Positions 12,804 to 17,504 of a DNA stretch of 17,504 bases are shown here, piece after piece (within the stretch, counting starts at the first letter, position 1; each line of letters opens with the position of its first letter). The notes below the pieces were generated by a model. The model searched no databases and was not told the DNA's origin. It saw only the letters and a program-made list of their open reading frames with translations. Position numbers and translations under genes: made by a program. The stretch lies in assembly GCA_007128045.1 (NCBI GenBank), contig SKYG01000281.1:1-17504 (forward strand), in the 5' to 3' direction. This stretch comes from Bacteroidales bacterium. GTDB lineage: Bacteria > Bacteroidota > Bacteroidia > Bacteroidales > UBA7960.

Positions 12804-14600
12804 ATGGCTATAGAGCAGCATATTATCCCCATGTTCCTGAACCGGGCAGGCAGCTATGGGAAAAAAGAAGTTTTTCGCTATAAAGACAGTCAGAACAGGT
12901 ACCAGTCGATGACCTGGCACGAACTGAGCGGCAGCATTGACAATATATTGTCTTCCTTACATGCAATTGGCGTGCGAAAGGGCGAGATGGTCGGGATTTA
13001 CAGCCAGAACATGCCGCAATGGCTGATGACAGACCTGGCCATTATGGCCCTGGGGGCTGTGGTTGTGCCTTTCTATGCCACTGCTTCGATGGAACAGCTC
13101 AGGTATATCGTAAAAGAAACCGGCATGAAGGTGATGTTTGCCGGTGATGATGAGCAGCTCGAAAAAGTGCTGGCATTAAAGAAAGAGGGCAGCACCTTGA
13201 AGACAATCGTATCTTTCAGGAACAATCCAACCCTTGCTGGTACTGAGCAGTCTTCCGTGTTGGGGTTTCATGCCTTTTTGGATTTGTCGAGGAAAAAGGC
13301 CATCAGGTTGAGTATCACCGATCGTTTACATGAGTACAAATCGACAGACCTCGCCACCGTTATTTATACGTCGGGTACTACCGGCGAACCCAAGGGGGTT
13401 ATGCTGAGGCAGGATAACCTGATGTATTGCTTTGGCATCCACGACCTTCGCCTGACGGTGAACAGCACGGATGTTTCGCTATGCTTTTTGCCCCTTAGCC
13501 ACGTGTTTGAGCGGATGTGGAGCTATTACCTGCTGCATCGGGGCGCCGTAAATGTGTTTCTGGAGAATCCGAAGGAGGTGATCACCACCCTGGCAGAGGT
13601 GAAGCCCACGCTGATGTGTACCGTACCCCGCTTTTTTGACAAGACCTGGGCCGGCATACAGGAGGAGGCTTCTTCATGGCCCGCCCTCAAGCAAAAGATT
13701 TTCAGGTGGTCGGTAAACCAAGGCCTACAAGCCATCGAATACAAATGCCGCAACAAAGAAATGCCCCTGGGGTTGAGGACGAAGCTAGGCGTGGCAGATC
13801 GTTTGGTGCTCAGGAAGCTTAGAGGAATTTTCGGGGGAAACATCAGGGTCATGCCCTGTGCAGGCGCTGCGATCAACAAAGACATATTGAAGTTCTTTCA
13901 TGCAGTAGGTCTGTTTGTAAACTATGGATATGGTGCTACAGAAACCATGGCCACAGTGTCGTGCTTCAAAGAGGATGTTTATGACTTTGGCACCTGTGGC
14001 AGTGTGATGCCGGGAGTAGAGGTAAAAATTGGTGAAAATAGCGAGATACTGGTAAAAGGCAGGACAATCTTTTTCGGATACTACAAAAAGGAACAGGACA
14101 CCGCAGCGGTGTTAAAGAACGGATGGTTTCATACCGGAGATGAAGGCTACCTCGATGACAAGGGCAACCTCATCATGGTAGACAGGATCAAAGACCTGAT
14201 GAAAACCTCCGTGGGCAAGTATGTCTCCCCCCAGAAGCTGGAGATGCTGTTGTCGCAGGATGAGCTGGTAGACCATATTACGGTGGTAGGTGATAACAGG
14301 CAGTATGTAAGCGCATTGGTGGTGCCCGCCATGGACAAACTAAAGAAGCTGGCCGCTCAGAATAACATTTCTTTCACGGATGAAACAGCGCTGGTAAACG
14401 ATGAGCAGGTGTATGACCTGTTTCAAAAGCGCTTTGATGCCCTCCAGAAAGATATCACCCCTCATGAAAGGGTGGTGAAATTTTTGTTGCTGGCAGAACC
14501 CTTCAGCATAGAATCAGGCACCATGACCAGCACCCTGAAGCTCAGACGCAACGCCATTGAGAAGGCATACAGACACCTGATAGACAGCATGTATACCTGA
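12804..14600 (+). CDS. Long-chain fatty acid-CoA ligase (AMP-forming)
   Basis: This 598-residue enzyme of the ANL superfamily activates long-chain fatty acids to acyl-CoA through an acyl-adenylate, at the inner face of the cytoplasmic membrane. Visible core motifs are the ATP-binding P-loop YTSGTTGEPKGVML (188-201), FLPLSHVFERM (228-238), the A5 motif YGYGATET (374-381), the A7 motif GWFHTGDEGYL (440-450, Asp446), the hinge region VDRIKDLMKTSVGKYVSP (459-476) and the C-terminal catalytic lysine in TSTLKL (Lys579). Length and motif set fit FadD15/ACSL-like long-chain ligases, called AMP-dependent synthetase/ligase in many Bacteroidota, rather than short-chain acetyl-CoA synthetase. All key residues are present. 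Start ATG at 12804 is preceded by a short dyad and a candidate promoter, so it is probably its own transcription unit. It converges on the acyltransferase gene. Confidence 0.93.
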   Translation: MAIEQHIIPMFLNRAGSYGKKEVFRYKDSQNRYQSMTWHELSGSIDNILSSLHAIGVRKGEMVGIYSQNMPQWLMTDLAIMALGAVVVPFYATASMEQLRYIVKETGMKVMFAGDDEQLEKVLALKKEGSTLKTIVSFRNNPTLAGTEQSSVLGFHAFLDLSRKKAIRLSITDRLHEYKSTDLATVIYTSGTTGEPKGVMLRQDNLMYCFGIHDLRLTVNSTDVSLCFLPLSHVFERMWSYYLLHRGAVNVFLENPKEVITTLAEVKPTLMCTVPRFFDKTWAGIQEEASSWPALKQKIFRWSVNQGLQAIEYKCRNKEMPLGLRTKLGVADRLVLRKLRGIFGGNIRVMPCAGAAINKDILKFFHAVGLFVNYGYGATETMATVSCFKEDVYDFGTCGSVMPGVEVKIGENSEILVKGRTIFFGYYKKEQDTAAVLKNGWFHTGDEGYLDDKGNLIMVDRIKDLMKTSVGKYVSPQKLEMLLSQDELVDHITVVGDNRQYVSALVVPAMDKLKKLAAQNNISFTDETALVNDEQVYDLFQKRFDALQKDITPHERVVKFLLLAEPFSIESGTMTSTLKLRRNAIEKAYRHLIDSMYT

Positions 14601-14650
14601 CCTCACGCTGTCACTACCTTTATGATCGGACTTAGTCCTGAAAGTGTAGG

Positions 14651-14744
14651 GGATTTCTCATTTCACTTCGTTCCATTACCAATGACAGGGTGCTATGAAA
14701 CGAGAAAGAGGTTGCTGTCATCTCGAGCGACGCAAGAGATCTCC
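14651..14744. repeat. Decayed palindromic intergenic repeat
   Basis: Left part (14651-14689) has GGATTTCTCA, CACTTCGTTCC and AATGACAG. Right part (14715-14744) has CTGTCATCTCGAGCGA and AGAGATCTCC. The ends pair as reverse complements (CTGTCAT with ATGACAG; GGATTTCTC with GAGATCTCC, one mismatch), while the middles have diverged in length. It fills the gap between the convergent ligase and acyltransferase genes. Its wording resembles GTCATCTCGAGCG / CTTCGTTCGAAATGACAG repeats that I recall as widespread between genes in Bacteroidota. A smaller dyad TGTGG/CCACA (14777-14791) follows. Confidence 0.55.
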
Positions 14745-14807
14745 TTCAGATCGAGAATTGCCTTACTTTCTACCCCTGTGGCCGGCCCACAATGATTAGC
14801 GACAGAG

Positions 14808-15686
14808 TCAGGTATCTGTTGGTTTGTGTTTCCAGCGCCGGTGCGTCCAGAGCCAGTCTTCGGGATGTTCTCTAATTACAGACTCCAACTTGTTGGCATA
14901 CATTTGGGTAATCTCACCCGGTTTATGGTGGGATGGGTTTTCTGTAAGCACAGAAAGTTCCAGCTCGTAGTTACCACGCTTTACCCTGTTTATGGCTGCA
15001 AAGATAATGGGCAGCTGATGGGTGGGGGCATACTTCTCCAGTCCATGTAAAAAGGCTGTTTCACGCCCCATAAAACGCACCCATATGGCCTGCTCCACAC
15101 GCCTGGGGTTCTGGTCGGCAGCCATCAGAAACACGGTGGGTACCTCCTGGTAGTTAGTGAAACTATGGCTGGTCTCTCGGGTGGCGGCCAGTATGGTACC
15201 AAACCTGGCTCTGCTCAGATATATCAGCCGGTTGATAAACTTGTTTTTCAGTGGTTTGTAGAAGCCCAGAATACGGAAAGGCGTCTGTATGGCAGCCGAC
15301 AGGCTACCCCACTCCCAGTTCCCGAGATGCCCTGTTGCCAGGATCAGGCTTTGGCCGTTTAGGTAAAAAGGTTCTGCGACCTCTGGATTCAGCACCTTGT
15401 GCCGTTTTCTTACTGATGCCCGGTTCATCGAAAAGCTCTTCAGGCTCTCGAGCAGGATGTCTGACAGGTTTTTGTAAATCTTTCTGATCAGTGCTTGTTT
15501 CTGCTCCGGAGTTAAATTCAGGTCGGAGCGCTCAAGATTTTCTATTACGACCTTCACCCTGTAGCAAAACACGCACCTCAGCAGCCAGGCAATGAAATCA
15601 GAAAACACATATAATAGCCTGAAAGGGGTGATGGCTATGATCACCACGAACATCAGAAAAAAGATGCTGACAATCAGATGTAGCAT
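14808..15686 (-). CDS. LpxL/HtrB-type lipid A acyltransferase
   Basis: This 292-residue protein belongs to the lysophospholipid acyltransferase superfamily, LpxL/HtrB branch, which adds secondary acyl chains to lipid A on the cytoplasmic side of the inner membrane. A single N-terminal hydrophobic anchor (about 3-27) is followed by the catalytic H(x4)E motif in GHLGNWEWG (His120, Glu125). Further family-typical blocks are LGFYKPLKNKF (140-150), the MAADQNPRR region (188-196) where LpxL proteins have DQ, and the C-terminal HPEDWLWTHRRWK (274-286), strongly conserved in this family. Length is typical (about 290-310). The start at 15686 gives the membrane anchor directly; a repeat array (15696-15727) lies just upstream. 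The acyl donor is usually acyl-ACP, so a direct link to the convergent acyl-CoA ligase is not implied. Confidence 0.92.
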   Translation of the reverse strand: MLHLIVSIFFLMFVVIIAITPFRLLYVFSDFIAWLLRCVFCYRVKVVIENLERSDLNLTPEQKQALIRKIYKNLSDILLESLKSFSMNRASVRKRHKVLNPEVAEPFYLNGQSLILATGHLGNWEWGSLSAAIQTPFRILGFYKPLKNKFINRLIYLSRARFGTILAATRETSHSFTNYQEVPTVFLMAADQNPRRVEQAIWVRFMGRETAFLHGLEKYAPTHQLPIIFAAINRVKRGNYELELSVLTENPSHHKPGEITQMYANKLESVIREHPEDWLWTHRRWKHKPTDT

Positions 15687-15695
15687 GTTTCACAG

Positions 15696-15727
15696 TTGAT
15701 TTGTTGATTTGTTGAATCGTTGAATCG
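15696..15727. repeat. 8-bp tandem repeat array E (TTGATTTG/TTGAATCG x4)
   Basis: Four consecutive 8-bp units: two TTGATTTG and two TTGAATCG, followed by TTTGG. It joins the unit types seen separately in array A (TTGATTTG) and array B (TTGAATCG), which shows that all five arrays belong to one family. It begins 10 bp upstream of the acyltransferase start codon, thus in its leader. Confidence 0.85.
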
Positions 15728-15914
15728 TTTGGCTGGTGCGAAAAGTATATAAATATTGAAAATGGCCAGATTATTGTGCCTAAAAGTTTTTCTTGGTAAG
15801 AAAGTAGAACTATCCCACGAAAAAAAACATTTATAATAGGGCAAATCTACATAAGATTTAAGAATTTTGCAGTATGGTTTAATTTTATTGATATGGGTTG
15901 ATCCTGTCGGTATT

Positions 15915-15946
15915 TTTGAAAGAATAAGGCCTCAGGATAATTTTTG
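15915..15946 (+). promoter_or_regulatory. Candidate Bacteroidota-type promoter of the DUF3078 gene
   Basis: TTTG (15915-15918), a 19-bp spacer and TAATTTTTG (15938-15946) match the -33/-7 pattern, with one extra T in the -7 box. The start codon at 15988 would leave a leader of about 35 nt, which is reasonable. Confidence 0.45.
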
Positions 15947-15987
15947 TTATCTTAGACACGTTAACACTATTCAACAAAACTAATAAT

Positions 15988-17504
15988 ATGCGTCGTTATA
16001 TCATCGTATTATTTGCATTGATCGGCATATACAATACCTATGCCCAGCCTGACAACGGGGTGGTATCAACAGAGCAGCAGGACACGCTTGTTGCTGACCC
16101 CATCATATTCACTGCGGCCACAGCTTCAGAGTATCTCATCAGACTGATGAAGCACGATCAATTATGGCAACCGTCCGGAGACACGATGAGAATCTCGCTG
16201 TCGAGGTTGATAGACCACTACCATGAGCCCTTCGACAGCGTGGCTAAACGGCTTTCCCGTTTCGACTATACTGTGGTTGACCCTCAGCGTCTGCGAATTA
16301 CCCGCAGAGACACCCTGCCGGTAAGGTGGCTCAATGACTACCTGTTTATTGTTGATACCGTGGCCCTGGAGAAAGAACCGTTCCTTTCGCGTAAAACCTT
16401 TGTTGTGAGCGCCGTAGATACTGCCGTGTATTCTTTAATAGAACAAAGAATCCCCGAATGGGAGAAAAAAAACGAGATAAAACAGCTGATTGACTCGCTA
16501 TTTCATGTCAGGGATACCATTACGGAGGTGTTTATAGACACCTTGTTTTTGAAGTCTAAGAATATCATCGTGCATCAGCTTGTCGATGAGGAGGTTGTTC
16601 CTTCGCTGATGCCGCCAGATAGCAGAAGGACAGCCGAACTGCTGCCTGATTCCTCAAAAATAGTTGTTACTGAATCCAGCCTGCATTATATCGCGAACAG
16701 GGAGTCTCCATTCTATAAAGTGCCCGACGCAATGATGCCCGACTCTCTGAGTGTTGCCGTTGAAACTTTGTTGCAATATACGGATAACAGGGATTCGATA
16801 CTCGTATTCCTCAATGGCACAGACGGTCGGAAGATGCCGTTCTGGCTGACTACAGAGACTGACGAGTTGTACAGGTACTGGATAAAAAATGCGGAGAACG
16901 ACTCCATTACCATATGGATAGGAAACCCATCAAAATACGACATCACGTTGATGCTCGAAGATGATGTGTATGTGGAGCGACTTGAAAAGTTGTCGGCAGA
17001 CGATATCCCTATTACTACCCTCAGACCTCAACGATCATTGGAGAGGCTAAGGCCGCTTGAAGAGATCCCTGTGTTTTGGAGCAAATCAATGTCGAGCGCC
17101 TTTACGCTGAACCAGACCCATCTTTCCAACTGGGCCAGGGGTGGTCAGAGCTCTCTGGCAACGATGCTGGATTTAAGGGGTGCAGCTAACTACACAAATA
17201 CGGCGTCCAAAAGAAAATGGGAAAACAACGGGCGGTTGCGATATGGCTCTGTAATTACAAAGGAGCAGGGGTTCCGAACCAATACCGACCTGGTCGAAAT
17301 GAACTCCCAATATAACAGGGTTATAGGAGACAAGATTGACTTCAGCTCGGTTCTATATATGAAAACACAGGTGGCCAAAGGCTTTAAGTATCCGAATGAC
17401 TCTGTGGTGGTATCGAAATTTTTGAATCCCGGTACGTTTACCATTGGTACCGGGATTGAGTACAAGCCATTTAAAAATACGGTGCTTAACTTTTCTGTGT
17501 TGTC
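15988..17504 (+). CDS. DUF3078 family protein with long N-terminal region (partial)
   Basis: The frame is open from ATG 15988 through the window end (505 full codons, no stop). A signal peptide is present (MRRYIIVLFALIGIYNTYAQ, cut near residue 19-20). From about residue 363 the sequence matches the start of DUF3078 (PF11276), a Bacteroidota domain: FWSKSMSSAFTLNQTHLSNW, then ARGGQSSLA, in place of the usual N-Q-T-x-F-x-N-W-x-x-GG-x-N-S core, followed by alternating strands (RLRYGSVITKEQGFRTNTD, FTIGTGIEYKPFKNT) as in an outer-membrane beta-barrel. The 340 residues between signal peptide and DUF3078 have no domain I recognise; they include RWLNDYLFIVDTVALEKEPF (about 114-133) and an acidic, Asp/Thr-rich middle. 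Many DUF3078 proteins are only about 300 residues, so this is a long-form member. It is likely an outer-membrane or periplasm-facing protein of unknown function with its own promoter. Confidence 0.85.
   Translation, partial: MRRYIIVLFALIGIYNTYAQPDNGVVSTEQQDTLVADPIIFTAATASEYLIRLMKHDQLWQPSGDTMRISLSRLIDHYHEPFDSVAKRLSRFDYTVVDPQRLRITRRDTLPVRWLNDYLFIVDTVALEKEPFLSRKTFVVSAVDTAVYSLIEQRIPEWEKKNEIKQLIDSLFHVRDTITEVFIDTLFLKSKNIIVHQLVDEEVVPSLMPPDSRRTAELLPDSSKIVVTESSLHYIANRESPFYKVPDAMMPDSLSVAVETLLQYTDNRDSILVFLNGTDGRKMPFWLTTETDELYRYWIKNAENDSITIWIGNPSKYDITLMLEDDVYVERLEKLSADDIPITTLRPQRSLERLRPLEEIPVFWSKSMSSAFTLNQTHLSNWARGGQSSLATMLDLRGAANYTNTASKRKWENNGRLRYGSVITKEQGFRTNTDLVEMNSQYNRVIGDKIDFSSVLYMKTQVAKGFKYPNDSVVVSKFLNPGTFTIGTGIEYKPFKNTVLNFSVL

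Larger units (their letters stand above)
15687..15987. other. Divergent intergenic region with repeat array E and a promoter
   Basis: This 301-bp gap separates the minus-strand acyltransferase from the plus-strand DUF3078 gene. It contains the 8-bp array at 15696-15727 next to the acyltransferase start and a good candidate promoter for the DUF3078 gene at 15915-15946. The middle (15730-15900) is AT-rich and I see no gene, RNA or further repeat in it. Confidence 0.7.

Noticed and set aside
14777..14791. Dyad TGTGG / CCACA as a terminator
   Set aside because: The stem is only 5 bp and there is no T-run on either side.

Overview
The window looks like chromosomal DNA of a free-living Bacteroidota (Cytophagales- or Marinilabiliales-like; the exact order cannot be fixed from sequence alone). 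The evidence is a secreted protein with a type IX secretion (T9SS) C-terminal sorting domain, a CarboxypepD_reg/plug/beta-barrel receptor, a DUF3078 protein, a surface-lipoprotein-type serpin, promoters of the TTTG...TAnnTTTG type, and a general lack of Shine-Dalgarno sequences. I see no rRNA, tRNA, CRISPR array, transposase or phage gene.

Layout. 1-186 is the C-terminal tail of an MFS-type membrane transporter. 348-1739 (+) is a protoporphyrinogen oxidase (haem synthesis), convergent with a serpin lipoprotein at 1761-3032 (-). 3266-4429 (+) is a soluble PAS histidine kinase with no response regulator nearby, followed by a secreted protein of unknown function (4583-6121, +). Two minus-strand genes follow in the order of transcription: a small secreted protein with a two-repeat dockerin-like calcium-binding module (8999-9775) and, 124 bp downstream, an 885-residue multidomain T9SS cargo protein (6217-8874). 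Across an AT-rich divergent spacer is an outer-membrane TonB-type receptor (10116-12665, +), then a long-chain acyl-CoA ligase (12804-14600, +), a convergent LpxL/HtrB-like lipid A acyltransferase (14808-15686, -), and the first 505 codons of a DUF3078 protein (15988 to window end, +).

Most of the genes serve the cell envelope or surface: outer-membrane receptor, secreted and surface proteins, lipid A acylation, fatty-acid activation. They do not form one operon or one pathway. The only pair that looks jointly transcribed and functionally linked is the dockerin-like protein with the T9SS cargo.

The most unusual feature of the window is its intergenic repeat content. Five short arrays of an 8-bp unit (consensus TTGAnTTG/TTGATTTG), two unrelated 7-bp arrays (GTCAAAG and GGTTTAA), a CGCAGATT-type inverted repeat and a decayed palindromic repeat all sit in gaps between genes. 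One 8-bp array lies inside the signal-peptide region of the dockerin-like gene, where a change of one unit would shift the reading frame. No clearly new multi-gene system is visible; the candidates for novelty are the repeat families, the dockerin-like/T9SS pair and the uncharacterised secreted protein.
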